Below are positions 8,638 to 17,175 of a DNA stretch of 37,518 nucleotides, one piece after another. Made by a program: the position numbers and the translations under genes. The DNA comes from Candidatus Woesebacteria bacterium RIFCSPHIGHO2_01_FULL_39_23 (GTDB lineage: Bacteria; Patescibacteriota; Microgenomatia; UBA8517): the NCBI GenBank assembly GCA_001792305.1, contig MGGH01000025.1:1-37518 (forward strand), written 5' to 3'. Position 1 is the stretch's first letter; each line of letters begins with the position of its first letter. The notes beneath the pieces were generated by a model. It saw nothing but the letters and a program-made list of their open reading frames with translations. It was not told the DNA's origin and ran no database searches.

Positions 8638-9942
8638 TTATTTTAGAAGCCTAATTAACTCGTTCCTGGCGACTTTAGGATCGGCCCTTCCTTTTAATCT
8701 AACCTGCAAGGCTCCTATCAAAAAACCTAAAACTTTGTCGTTACCTTTTTTATAATCGGCAACAGCTTTCTTTTCTTTTTTTATAACTTCTTTTATGGTC
8801 TCCAATAATTCGCTTTGCCCTGAGTATTTTTTAACATTTTTACTCACTAAACTTGATATAAATTTTTCAGGATCACTAAACTTACCATCAATCCCTCTAT
8901 TTAACATTAAATTAGCAATATCCTTAGGGTTAATACTTTGTTTCGCGGCAAAAACACATGCTTTTTCAAAATAATCAGCACGAGACTTATCTTGAACTAA
9001 TATCCCTGCATACTCAGTATTTATACCGTATTTATCGATAAATAAGCGCATTTTATCTTCGGGTAACATCGGTATTTGAGATTTGATTTTCGAAATATAG
9101 GATTTACTAAATATCATAGGAGGAATATCAGGTTCAGGGAAGTATCTGTAGTCATCGGCTGTCTCTTTATATCTTTGTGTAACTGTCTCACTTTTTGCTT
9201 CATTCCATCCCCGTGTTTCCTGTTGGGGAGTCTTGCCCGTTTCCAAAATCTTTTTTTGCCTTTTCAAATCATACTCAATTGCCTTCCCTAAAAATCTAAA
9301 TGAGTTAATATTTTTAATTTCAACTTTATAACCCAAATTAAGCCCCCATGACGTATTAGCTTCCAGTCTCATCGAGCCTTTTTCCATATCGCAATCAGAC
9401 ACGCCAAGGTATCGAATTATCTTTTGTAATTTTTGAGCGAACTCTTTAGCTTCTTGAGCTGAGTGGATATCTGGCTCGGTGACAATTTCGACCAGTGGTA
9501 CACCACTTCTGTTGAAATCTATTAGACTTACTTTTTTACCCCCAATTATTTTGTGCTGCAACTTTCCAGTATCTTCCTCTATATGAACCCTGGTTATTTT
9601 CACCATTCCAGAGGATGTTTGCAAATAGCCACCAAAGCACAAAGGCTCGTCGTATTGGCTAATCTGATACCCCTTAGGTAAATCGGGGTAGAAATAGTGC
9701 TTTCGATCAAACTTTGATTTCTTGTTAATATTTCCCTTTAGTGCAAGCCCTACTAATATTGTCCACTCTATTGCCTTTTTATTCGGTACGGGAAGAGCAC
9801 CTGGCAATCCAAGACAAGTAGGGCACGTCTGAGTATTTGGAGGTTTCCCAAAGTGATCTGCAGGGCAACCGCAAAACATCTTGGATAAAGTCGCTAGTTC
9901 TACATGAATCTCAAGACCAATAATAGGCTTAAAACTTCTCAT
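8638..9942 (-). CDS. gatB: Aspartyl/glutamyl-tRNA(Asn/Gln) amidotransferase subunit B
   Basis: 434 aa from the chosen start. GatB is the kinase-like subunit that activates Glu-tRNA(Gln) or Asp-tRNA(Asn) for amidation with ammonia from GatA. Diagnostic stretches are IIGLEIHVELAT, CGCPADHFGKPPNTQTCPTC (zinc cysteines), LPKGYQISQYDEPLC, HIEEDTGKL, SRSGVPL-like NRSGVPLVEIVTEPD, MEKGSMR and DYRYFPEPDIPP, then the helical YqeY-like tail. The frame stays open to an alternative start at 9966, but the ATG at 9942 gives the canonical MRSFKPIIGLEIH start and overlaps the gatA stop as ATGA. Confidence 0.96.
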   Translation of the reverse strand: MRSFKPIIGLEIHVELATLSKMFCGCPADHFGKPPNTQTCPTCLGLPGALPVPNKKAIEWTILVGLALKGNINKKSKFDRKHYFYPDLPKGYQISQYDEPLCFGGYLQTSSGMVKITRVHIEEDTGKLQHKIIGGKKVSLIDFNRSGVPLVEIVTEPDIHSAQEAKEFAQKLQKIIRYLGVSDCDMEKGSMRLEANTSWGLNLGYKVEIKNINSFRFLGKAIEYDLKRQKKILETGKTPQQETRGWNEAKSETVTQRYKETADDYRYFPEPDIPPMIFSKSYISKIKSQIPMLPEDKMRLFIDKYGINTEYAGILVQDKSRADYFEKACVFAAKQSINPKDIANLMLNRGIDGKFSDPEKFISSLVSKNVKKYSGQSELLETIKEVIKKEKKAVADYKKGNDKVLGFLIGALQVRLKGRADPKVARNELIRLLK

Positions 9943-11507
9943 GATTGTGGCTCTCTTTTGTGCCAATCGGTAAGCTTTTGATATTGCTCACCAAGATCAA
10001 AAAGAATCTCCTCCGACCATCTTGGACCCATAATTTGCATTCCTACAGGAAGATTAGTCTTAGTAAATCCACAGGGAATGGAAAGAGACGGAGTACCCGA
10101 TAAGCTTGCCGGGGCAGCGTATATATCCATCAAGTAAAGCTCTAGTGGATCACCCGATTTTTCACCAATATCAAAAGGTGGTATTGGTGAAACTGGAGCT
10201 AAAATTGTGTCAACTTTCTTATAAGCTTTTTCAAGGTCTCTAATAAAAAGTGTTCTAACACGAGCAGCTTTCTCATAATATCTGCCAGTATAACCAGCTG
10301 AGGATGCAAATGTCCCAAGCATTATTCTTCTTTTTGCTTCAGGCCCAAAGTAGCCTCTGTCATTTCCATAGCGAACACCATCATACCTTGCCAAGTTACT
10401 AGCTGTTTCGGTCGGAGCAATAATGTAGTAAGCGGCAATTCCATATTTAGTATGGGGAAGTGACACCTTTCTGACTTTAAAATTGGCTTTTCTAAAAGTC
10501 TCCACAGCTTGCATAAATATTTCTTTGATCTCGCTGTCAATTCCCTCGCCTAAAAACTCTATAGGAATCCCAATAATTCCTTTTTGTCTTCCTAAATTTT
10601 GCCCACGGTTTTTACTTTGACTGGTTGCGTCAAATGGATCTTTCTTGTTTATTACTTTAAAATACTTTCTTAAGTTTCGAACGGAGTTGGATAATAACCC
10701 AGGACAGTCTAAACTACTCGCAAAAGCGATAACTCCATACCTACTTACTGCCCCATACGTAGGCTTTATTCCGCACACGTTATTGTAGGAAGAGGGCATG
10801 CGAATCGAGCCGCAGGTATCTGTAGCTGTGGCAACGTCAACTTTTCTGGTTGCGACAACCACCGCGCTCCCACTTGAAGAGCCACCAGCAACTTTATTGC
10901 TATTCCACGGATTTTTCGTCGGGCCAAAGTCGGAATTTTCACCGCTTGCCCCGTGCCCCCAAGCATCTTGATTTAATTTGTATTTCGTAGCATAGCCAGC
11001 CTCTTTAAAGTCATAAACGACGGAAGAATCATACTGCGGTATAAACCCCTCTAAAACTCTCGAACCAGCCGTTGTTTCAATTCCTTTTGTTACGAATAAG
11101 TCTTTATGACCAATATTGCCCTTTGGGTCTGCTACGGATAAAATCGCATTGTATTTATCTATCACCTTTCTTTTTCTGTGATTTAGAGCTTTGACAGAAG
11201 TTTTTCTCTTTTCAAATACATTTTTAGTCAAAAAATAACCTTTATGTGTAACCTTGGATTGTATTAATGCATCTTTTTGAGTGAAGCTATTTTTAATCTT
11301 ATCTTCCCGAAAAACGTTCGTAGTACCGTCTAAAACTTGATAAGTGGGCGGGACATTTTTTGTGTCAACTTCTTGGAGTACTTCCATGTAATTTAATACA
11401 GAAGCTAGTTGTTCTGTGTACACCTGAAGCTCTTTCTCATCTAAAGACAGGTTTGCCAACTTAGCAATATGTTTGATTTGATCTTTTGATAAAATATTTT
11501 TTTTCAT
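9939..11507 (-). CDS. gatA: GatC-GatA fusion: amidotransferase subunits C and A in one chain
   Basis: 522 aa. Residues 1 to about 90 are a complete GatC (IKHIAKLANLSLDEKEL, LNYMEVLQEVDT, VFREDKIKNSF). From about 110 the chain is GatA, the amidase that releases ammonia from glutamine. The catalytic triad is present with family spacing: Lys135 (GHKDLF), cis-Ser210 (GGSSSGS) and nucleophile Ser234 in DTCGSIRMP, where the usual DTGGSIR has Cys in place of the first Gly. The N-terminal helices of GatA that normally precede the lysine are mostly gone, as if the join replaced them. No stop codon or slippery run separates the two parts. It overlaps gatB by 4 nt. Confidence 0.93.
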   Translation of the reverse strand: MKKNILSKDQIKHIAKLANLSLDEKELQVYTEQLASVLNYMEVLQEVDTKNVPPTYQVLDGTTNVFREDKIKNSFTQKDALIQSKVTHKGYFLTKNVFEKRKTSVKALNHRKRKVIDKYNAILSVADPKGNIGHKDLFVTKGIETTAGSRVLEGFIPQYDSSVVYDFKEAGYATKYKLNQDAWGHGASGENSDFGPTKNPWNSNKVAGGSSSGSAVVVATRKVDVATATDTCGSIRMPSSYNNVCGIKPTYGAVSRYGVIAFASSLDCPGLLSNSVRNLRKYFKVINKKDPFDATSQSKNRGQNLGRQKGIIGIPIEFLGEGIDSEIKEIFMQAVETFRKANFKVRKVSLPHTKYGIAAYYIIAPTETASNLARYDGVRYGNDRGYFGPEAKRRIMLGTFASSAGYTGRYYEKAARVRTLFIRDLEKAYKKVDTILAPVSPIPPFDIGEKSGDPLELYLMDIYAAPASLSGTPSLSIPCGFTKTNLPVGMQIMGPRWSEEILFDLGEQYQKLTDWHKREPQS

Positions 11508-11581
11508 TAAAAAAACGGCTCTTCTTCCGAAGCTAGTTTGTATTTTAAACCATCTTAAAATAAATATCTAATGTGGCTTTT

Positions 11582-12511
11582 TTAGGACATTTGTTGAAGA
11601 GCAGCGATTCTTTCTTTTACAGGAGGATGGGTGTTAAAAAGGTTAGCAAAAGTGCCTCTGGCATCACTTATTTTATCCTTAAAAGGATTTTCAATATAAA
11701 GATGAGCAGTAGCTTTATTGGCGGCTTCCAAGGGCTCATGATCACTACTAATCTTTTGTAGTGCGGAAATTAAACCCGAAGGTTGGCGGGTAAGCATCAC
11801 CGCTCCCGCGTCGGCGAAAAACTCACGTCTACGACTTATTGCCAAACGAATTAGCTGAGCAATAAACGGGGAGAGAATGGCAAAAATTAGACCAACAACA
11901 AAAATTATTGCACCAACATTTCCGCCACCTTTTCTGTCACTCCTACCCCGAAAATATGTTGCACGCAGTAATACATCCGCTAAAAGCGCAATCGAACCTA
12001 CAAGTACGCTTACGATAGACATTAACCTAATATCGTAACTACGAACGTGTGTTAGCTCGTGCCCGATTACTCCTTCAAGCTCTGTTCTATTAAGTTTAGT
12101 TAAAAGCCCTGTCGTTGCACACACAACAGCGTGATCAGGATCACGACCTGTTGCAAAAGCGTTTGTAGCAGTGTCATCGATAACAAAAAGTCTAGGCATG
12201 GGAAGACTAGCCACAAGACATAAGTTTTGGGTAACTGAATAAAAAACCGGATATGATTCTTTTAGTGCTGGTTTTGCTTTGGATATGGAAAGAACTATTG
12301 AGTCGCTGTAATAGTACCCAGCAAAAGACACCAAACCTGATAAAATTAACGCAAGTCCCAAAAACCCCAGTCCGCCTGGTTCATAGCCAAAATAATAAGC
12401 GAGTGCACCACTTAAAAAATACACAGCAGTTGCAAAAAAAAGTGCAAAACAAAAAACCACAATCAAGCTTTTACGCCTATTGACATCAACCGCTTCGTAA
12501 ACATTAATCAT
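11582..12511 (-). CDS. htpX: HtpX-like membrane zinc metalloprotease (M48)
   Basis: 309 aa. HtpX is a membrane protease of the M48 family involved in membrane protein quality control. There are two hydrophobic segments near residues 16-40 and 47-68, then VIDDTATNAFATGRDPDHAVV, the zinc site HELTH at 151-155, two more hydrophobic segments around 162-180 and 195-220, and RRREFFADAGAV carrying the third-ligand glutamate. The C-terminal THPPVKERIAAL is typical. It directly follows lemA (2-nt gap), a widespread pairing. Confidence 0.95.
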   Translation of the reverse strand: MINVYEAVDVNRRKSLIVVFCFALFFATAVYFLSGALAYYFGYEPGGLGFLGLALILSGLVSFAGYYYSDSIVLSISKAKPALKESYPVFYSVTQNLCLVASLPMPRLFVIDDTATNAFATGRDPDHAVVCATTGLLTKLNRTELEGVIGHELTHVRSYDIRLMSIVSVLVGSIALLADVLLRATYFRGRSDRKGGGNVGAIIFVVGLIFAILSPFIAQLIRLAISRRREFFADAGAVMLTRQPSGLISALQKISSDHEPLEAANKATAHLYIENPFKDKISDARGTFANLFNTHPPVKERIAALQQMS

Positions 12512-12513
12512 GT

Positions 12514-13098
12514 TTAAAGTTTAATTTTAGGAGCTTTTGTTTCAGACTCACCCACTTCCAAATGAGACCCAACGTCACTTGTTGACAAACCTTTTTGCTC
12601 TTCAAATCCAAACATACTTGCGATCAAACTTGTCGGAAAACTGACTCTTTTAACATTAAAGTCAGCAGACAAATCAATTAGAGTCCGCCTTGAATACATT
12701 ACCTTATCTGACGTGTCACGAAGCTCATCCATAAGTGTAGTCACAACCTCTGAGCCTTTGATTTCTGGATTACTTTCAACTGCAACTCTGATTGACGGCA
12801 AAATTGAGCCGATTTTCTCACTTGCATTAAGCATCTTATCTATATTTCCGGATTTAATGGCAGATGAGATAGCTTTCCTGGCATCTGCCAGTTTTTCAAA
12901 TATCCCCTTCTCGTGTTTTAAATACCCTTTTGTCGATTCTTCCAAATTAGGTATTAATTCTGCCTGCCTTTTTAACTGGTTTCCAATCTCTTGTATAGAA
13001 GCTTTTATTCTGGCACGACTTGAAACAAAAAAGTTATAAGTAGAAACCACCCAACCTACCAAAACAACTATCCCTACTACTAACAAAATTAGCGGCAT
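12514..13098 (-). CDS. lemA: LemA family protein
   Basis: 194 aa, standard LemA length. One N-terminal membrane helix (residues 3-20) is followed by YNFFVSSRARIKASIQEIGNQLKRQAELIPNL, the family signature, and a long helical body; SADFNVKRVSFPTSLIASMFGFEE closes the conserved part. The short C-terminal tail is variable. LemA's biochemical role is not established. A strong Shine-Dalgarno, GGAGGTGA, lies upstream of the ATG, unlike the many leaderless genes nearby, and htpX follows immediately. Confidence 0.95.
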   Translation of the reverse strand: MPLILLVVGIVVLVGWVVSTYNFFVSSRARIKASIQEIGNQLKRQAELIPNLEESTKGYLKHEKGIFEKLADARKAISSAIKSGNIDKMLNASEKIGSILPSIRVAVESNPEIKGSEVVTTLMDELRDTSDKVMYSRRTLIDLSADFNVKRVSFPTSLIASMFGFEEQKGLSTSDVGSHLEVGESETKAPKIKL

Positions 13099-13136
13099 AA
13101 TGTTATCACCTCCTGTTCCTTAATTAAAACAGTTTA

Positions 13137-14909
13137 CTATTGAATAAGTATCTTTTCAATCTCCTCTAAGGAATATGTGTTTATTATATCTCTCTTCTTA
13201 GCCCAACCACGTCTTGCTACAGAAACACCGAATACCATATTTCCCATACTTGTAACGTAATGTGTATCTGTTCCCAGAGACATTTTCACACCGAATTTCA
13301 CGGCTTCTCTAACTAATATATCCGGTAAATCGAGCCTTATCGGGTCTGCATTAATTTCAACAATTTTTTTGCTTTTTTTGAAAAAATCAAAAAGAACTCC
13401 CCAATCAAATTCCACACCTTCTCTTTTGTTTAAAATCCTTGTAGTTGGGTGGGCAAATATTCTTGTCTTGGGGTGTTTAAAAGCATTTAAAACACGATTT
13501 GTCATATCCTTTTTATTTTGCCTAAAGCTTGAATGGATTGAACAAAGAGCGAAATCCAAATAGTCAAACCCAGTTTCTGGGACGGGAAGTTCACCGTTTG
13601 GCATGATATCAATTTCAAGGCTATTAAATATTTTTTTTAAACTTTTCATAGTTTTCACGAGAGAGTAATTTAATTTATCAACAGCTTCTCTCTTACGCTT
13701 CAACAACTCAATCATACTTCTTTCGTTATGTCCGCTTTGGCTCGGATTGTGTTCTGTAAAAGCAATATACTCATAACCCAACTCGTCTGCCCTCTTTGCG
13801 ATTTCGTCCATGCTATTTTGGCCAAGATCATGGCTTGTCTCGATGTCAAAACTACTGTGGATCTGTAGGTCACCCTTAATGTCTTTAATATCAACCAAAT
13901 CAGGAAGCTTATTATTAAGAGCTGCCTGAATTTCACCTGTATCTTCCCTTATCTCCGGAGGAATCCACTCCATTCCGAGAGCTTCATAAAACTCAACTTC
14001 CGTTTCGAAGTTTTTCATTTTTTTAGTTTTTAAGTTCTTAATCCCTTTTTCATTTAAACTAAATCCCATTTTTAGAGCATGTTCCCTCAAAGCTATATTG
14101 TGGTGCTTACTGCCCGTAAAGTGTTGCAGTAAAGCTCCGTAACTTCTAGGTGGCGAAACCATGGCATCAACTTGCACATTTCCCGGCAACATGATTGAGG
14201 CACTAGATGGGCCTTCCTCGATTTTTCTAAGTTTCCTGGGGTAATCAACGAAATGGTGCAAAACTTCTACTGGTTTTTTAGTTGAAATCGCAAGATCCAC
14301 GTCACCAACAGTTGAAGCTTTTCGTCTTAGGCTTCCCAAAGGATGAACTTCAAGTCCCGTATTTAACTTTTTAAGCCACTTCATGACTTCATCGGCGACC
14401 AGTGTAGCATAAGGCAAAAGTAGTCTCTTTTCACCTTTTTTAACCTCACCGATAGATTTTTCCAATCTTTGCTCGCTAATTTCACCAAACCCTTCAATCC
14501 TAGCTACTCGTCCACTTCTTAGCGACTTTTTTAATTCTCTAAGTGCATTTTTAGCTTTAGCAATCCCAAGTTCCTTAGAAAGCTTGTATGCCGTCTTTGC
14601 ACCGATTCCTGGCACTTTCATCAGCTCAAACATTGCAGGCGGTAAACCTTTCAAAACCTCATCAAAATGTTTTGACTTGCCTGTTTTGAATAACTCATCG
14701 AGGTGTGCAGTAATAGAAGGGCCAATTCCTGACACATCCATAAGTTTACCTTCGTCCCAAAGATCTTTTGCCTCGCTTGATAGATGCTCTACCGCATCAG
14801 CAGCTCTCTCATAAGCAATTATCCTGAACCTGTTTTTCTTCTCACCTTTAATTTTATACGCAGCAGCGATGTCTCGAAGTAATTCCGCAAGTTCTGTATT
14901 TGTTATCAC
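13137..14909 (-). CDS. polX: DNA polymerase X family protein with PHP domain
   Basis: About 590 aa. Bacterial PolX is a gap-filling repair polymerase with a PHP nuclease domain. Order: N-terminal helical domain with FRIIAYERAADAV, helix-hairpin-helix motifs (VSGIGPSITAHL, VPGIGAKTAYKL), nucleotidyltransferase palm GSLRRKASTVGDVDLAI (two metal Asp) with the third Asp in NVQVDAMV, fingers (HFTGSKHHNIALREHA), then PHP from about residue 340 (DLQIHSSFDIETSH, AFTEHNPS, FAHPTTR, GTDTHY). The frame is open to an ATG at 14936, but a TATAAT lies inside that extension and ends 9 nt before GTG 14909, which starts at the usual PolX N-terminus (ITNTELAELL). GTG 14909 is therefore preferred. Confidence 0.9.
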   Translation of the reverse strand: MITNTELAELLRDIAAAYKIKGEKKNRFRIIAYERAADAVEHLSSEAKDLWDEGKLMDVSGIGPSITAHLDELFKTGKSKHFDEVLKGLPPAMFELMKVPGIGAKTAYKLSKELGIAKAKNALRELKKSLRSGRVARIEGFGEISEQRLEKSIGEVKKGEKRLLLPYATLVADEVMKWLKKLNTGLEVHPLGSLRRKASTVGDVDLAISTKKPVEVLHHFVDYPRKLRKIEEGPSSASIMLPGNVQVDAMVSPPRSYGALLQHFTGSKHHNIALREHALKMGFSLNEKGIKNLKTKKMKNFETEVEFYEALGMEWIPPEIREDTGEIQAALNNKLPDLVDIKDIKGDLQIHSSFDIETSHDLGQNSMDEIAKRADELGYEYIAFTEHNPSQSGHNERSMIELLKRKREAVDKLNYSLVKTMKSLKKIFNSLEIDIMPNGELPVPETGFDYLDFALCSIHSSFRQNKKDMTNRVLNAFKHPKTRIFAHPTTRILNKREGVEFDWGVLFDFFKKSKKIVEINADPIRLDLPDILVREAVKFGVKMSLGTDTHYVTSMGNMVFGVSVARRGWAKKRDIINTYSLEEIEKILIQ

Positions 14910-14980
14910 TTTTCGCACATTATAATAATACAACATTCGCTCATATCTTTGGCTAATTATTTTGATAAAATATATATACC

Positions 14981-15661
14981 ATGGCTTCAGACAATGAAGA
15001 GATCTATCTCGGACAATATGACCTAAACGCTAGACGTGTTATCGAGTCTTTGACTCTACCTAGATACTGGGATTTTGATCAATTTAAAGGTGTACTAGTT
15101 GCACTCGCTAAAGCTGGAAATGGAGCATCTATACCTGCTCCAAATAGACCTGAATCTATTCATGTTCAATCATGGAGACAGCATATCAACAAATTAAAAC
15201 AGTTAACTGGGGAAACCGGTCGCGAACACGCCAGGGCAGTATTTGCAGATACAGAATCCGGTTCTCTGGTATTTGGTAAAACAACCCGGGAGAGAAATGT
15301 ATCAAAGAGTTGTCGGAAGTGTACATGTACATCCTGGACTCGAAACTGCTCACGGGTTAAGTGGGCAAGATTATCGTACTTTTTAAGCGACAAAAGAGAA
15401 CAAGCTATGTTGATGGCTTTTGGAGAAGAATATTTGATGATTGTCTTAAAAACAAGCGCTACCCCAAATAATATTGATAGCAAAAGAGTTGACAAAAGAA
15501 TACAAGACATTGAAAGAGAGTTCTTAAATAGTGGCAAAAATATGGTAACATCTGTTGTAGATATTAACAAAACAGTTTGTACTGAATTTGGATTAGTGAT
15601 GTACCTGGCAGATGATAAAAGCAGAGATTTATTGAATAGAGTAGAAGTAACCTCTATTTAA
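14981..15661 (+). CDS. JAMM/MPN-like metalloprotease-fold protein with two compensating frameshifts
   Basis: The open frame gives 226 aa, but the stretch from about 15285 to 15383 reads as an implausible Cys/Arg/Lys-rich peptide (CRKCTCTSWTRNC). In the +1 frame the same bases encode VVGSVHVHPGL followed by HGLSGQDYRTF, a good match to the JAMM zinc motif HxHP...SxxD, and that frame stops at 15384-15386. So the gene seems to have gained a base near 15278-15295 (aaaacaacccggg) and lost one in the T-run at 15379-15384, restoring the frame. The intended protein is an MPN/JAB fold, possibly a peptidase or deubiquitinase-like protein; whether it is active is unknown. TAAAAT lies 9 nt before the ATG. 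Confidence 0.6.
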   Translation: MASDNEEIYLGQYDLNARRVIESLTLPRYWDFDQFKGVLVALAKAGNGASIPAPNRPESIHVQSWRQHINKLKQLTGETGREHARAVFADTESGSLVFGKTTRERNVSKSCRKCTCTSWTRNCSRVKWARLSYFLSDKREQAMLMAFGEEYLMIVLKTSATPNNIDSKRVDKRIQDIEREFLNSGKNMVTSVVDINKTVCTEFGLVMYLADDKSRDLLNRVEVTSI

Positions 15662-15996
15662 ACTCCGTAAGATTTTAGGTATTCGTCTGAAGACTTACTT
15701 GCCTCAATGTGTGCTTTTTCTAAATCAATATCATAATAATCTGCAATTCTTATAATTGTAAAGAGAAGATCTGCTAATTCATCTGCAATTTTATCTTTCG
15801 TTGCTTCATAATGTTCATCCTGTTTACCCCTATCTTTAGGGTAATAACCCTCGTAGGACATCACGAGTTTGGATAAGTCACCAACTTGTTTTGATAGTTC
15901 TATCATTGAACCTTCAATCTCCCAAGGTTTTCCCTCAATATTTTCGAATCTTTTGATAATACTTTTTGCCAGGTCAATAGCTTCATTAAAAGTCAT
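15658..15996 (-). CDS. MazG-like nucleotide pyrophosphohydrolase
   Basis: 112 aa, all helical. EGSMIELSKQVGDLSKLVM followed by KIADELADLLFTIIRIADYYDIDLEKAHIEAS matches the MazG/dUTPase-like pattern of acidic metal-binding pairs (ExxE/D ... DElaD). Such proteins hydrolyse (d)NTPs to monophosphates in house-cleaning; the substrate here is unknown. The first acidic pair is weaker than in MazG itself. TATACT sits 6 nt upstream of the ATG, so the mRNA is probably leaderless. Its stop overlaps the stop of the convergent JAMM-like gene. Confidence 0.68.
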   Translation of the reverse strand: MTFNEAIDLAKSIIKRFENIEGKPWEIEGSMIELSKQVGDLSKLVMSYEGYYPKDRGKQDEHYEATKDKIADELADLLFTIIRIADYYDIDLEKAHIEASKSSDEYLKSYGV

Positions 15997-16083
15997 TAGC
16001 TAAGTATATCAGAAGTTTTTATTTCTGTTTATGGTAAGAGATCTTCTGAAGCTAAAAAGCGTAGCGCGCCCAATGGGACGAAT

Positions 16084-16224
16084 TTAGAACTTTCTGTCTA
16101 AAGTCTTCTTAATCTTCTCTACCTTGTCCATTCTCCCCATTTTAATATACTCTTCATATTCCTTCTTTAAAGGCATAATTGGAATAGTAACTCCTTCGTA
16201 AGTAAAATATTTTTTATATTTTAG
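16084..16224 (-). pseudogene. Decayed C-terminal fragment of an unidentified protein
   Basis: After the NUDIX gene stop, the minus strand stays open for 46 codons (start of frame at 16224, stop TAA at 16084-16086) and encodes YFTYEGVTIPIMPLKKEYEE followed by IKMGRMDKVEKIKKTLDRKF. The composition looks like real protein, and the pattern resembles the tail of small nucleotidyltransferase-like proteins, but the first two-thirds of such a gene is missing and there is no start except a mid-fragment ATG (30 codons). I read it as a remnant; the family suggestion is weak. Confidence 0.35.
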
Positions 16225-16639
16225 TCAATTAGAGCCTTCTCCTTAAGTCGGGGAATAATTTCTTGTTCAATTATCGAACCCACCTTAAGATTGCCAAGTA
16301 ACTGAGATGTTAGCCAAAGGATTTCTTCTACTTCATTATCTGGTTTTATAGCGCCTTCCCACTTTTTGACTGTAAACACTTCCATACAAACAATCTTTCC
16401 GTTTTGACCGGCGGCAGGATGACAAAAAGTGCCAAATTCCTCTAAATCTGACTCATCAACAGATATTTGAAATTCTTCTCTTAACTCTCTAACCAACGCT
16501 TGCTTTGGTGTTTCATTATTTTCAATTGAACCTCCAGGAGCAATAAAAATCTCTTTATTCTTTGACCTCTCAACTAAAATTTTCTGTCTTTGATTAGTAC
16601 ACCTGCTGCCTTGTGAATGTCATAGCGACTTTTACTCAT
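16221..16639 (-). pseudogene. NUDIX hydrolase, split by a frameshift
   Basis: The full gene would start at ATG 16639 (MSKSRYDIHKAAGVLIKDRK) and run to the TAA at 16221, giving about 139 aa. The first frame stops after KDRKF at about 16575. Restoring one A in the AAAATTTT run (16576-16583 on the plus strand) gives ...KDRK-ILVERSKNKEIFIAPGG and then a complete NUDIX box: G-SIENN-E-TPKQALV-REL-R-EE-F-QI (only the last Gly is Gln). NUDIX enzymes hydrolyse nucleoside diphosphates linked to another moiety. Without the correction only 91 codons from a TTG at 16496 remain, missing half the NUDIX box. It could be a true pseudogene, a homopolymer error, or a programmed shift. Confidence 0.72.
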
Positions 16640-16704
16640 TTTCCAGACAACTTCAGTATATCAAAATGAAATGCTTGAGATAAAACTAAGTACGTACTGA
16701 AGAT

Positions 16705-16717
16705 AAAATTTTGCGGG
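16705..16717 (+). repeat. 13-bp direct repeat, left copy
   Basis: AAAATTTTGCGGG here is identical to 17167-17179, which forms the 3' end of the tRNA-Asp acceptor arm plus flank. The two copies bracket the dCTP deaminase-like gene, as att sites would after integration at a tRNA 3' end. No integrase is present between them. Confidence 0.45.
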
Positions 16718-16794
16718 CTCTAGTGAACTATCTCCGGAACTTCTTCAGAAATATCCGTATTTTTTCCTTTCAATTTTTTTGTATAATTTAATCA

Positions 16795-17163
16795 ATGATT
16801 TATTCAGGTGATGCCATAAGAAAGTTAATAAAAGAAGGGAAACTAAATATTAAACCAAGCCCACAGATCAAAGAAGCTTCGATAAAGATACATTTTTCCA
16901 AAAAATTGATAATTAAACCCAAAGAATTTGTATTGGCTAAATCTGAGGAAATTACTCAACTTTCTCAAAATATTGCAGGATTATATGATGGCTACACACA
17001 CCTTGCAAGAAAAGGAATAATTACACATTTAGGAAGTATGTTTGTAGATCCGGGCACAAATGGTCAAATTACATTTGAAATATTTAATGCTTCAGATGTC
17101 GAAGTAACAGTTTTGAATGGTGAAAGAGCTGGCCAACTAATACTATTCCAAGTTATAAAATAG
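16795..17163 (+). CDS. Short dCTP deaminase/dUTPase-like protein
   Basis: 122 aa. The opening MIYSGDAIRKLIKEGKLNIKP and QIKEASIKIHF match the dCTP deaminase (Dcd) N-terminus; KPKEFVLAKSEEITQLS, the GSMFVDPGTNGQITFEIFN segment and ERAGQLILFQV match the core of the trimeric dUTPase/Dcd fold. It is much shorter than Dcd (~190 aa), and the phosphate-binding gRSslAR motif reads DGYTHLAR, so the catalytic Arg-Ser-Ser is lost. It may be a non-catalytic nucleotide sensor or a divergent enzyme. TATAAT lies 7 nt before the ATG (leaderless). The gene lies between 13-bp direct repeats next to tRNA-Asp, suggesting acquisition. Confidence 0.72.
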   Translation: MIYSGDAIRKLIKEGKLNIKPSPQIKEASIKIHFSKKLIIKPKEFVLAKSEEITQLSQNIAGLYDGYTHLARKGIITHLGSMFVDPGTNGQITFEIFNASDVEVTVLNGERAGQLILFQVIK

Positions 17164-17175
17164 AACAAAATTTTG

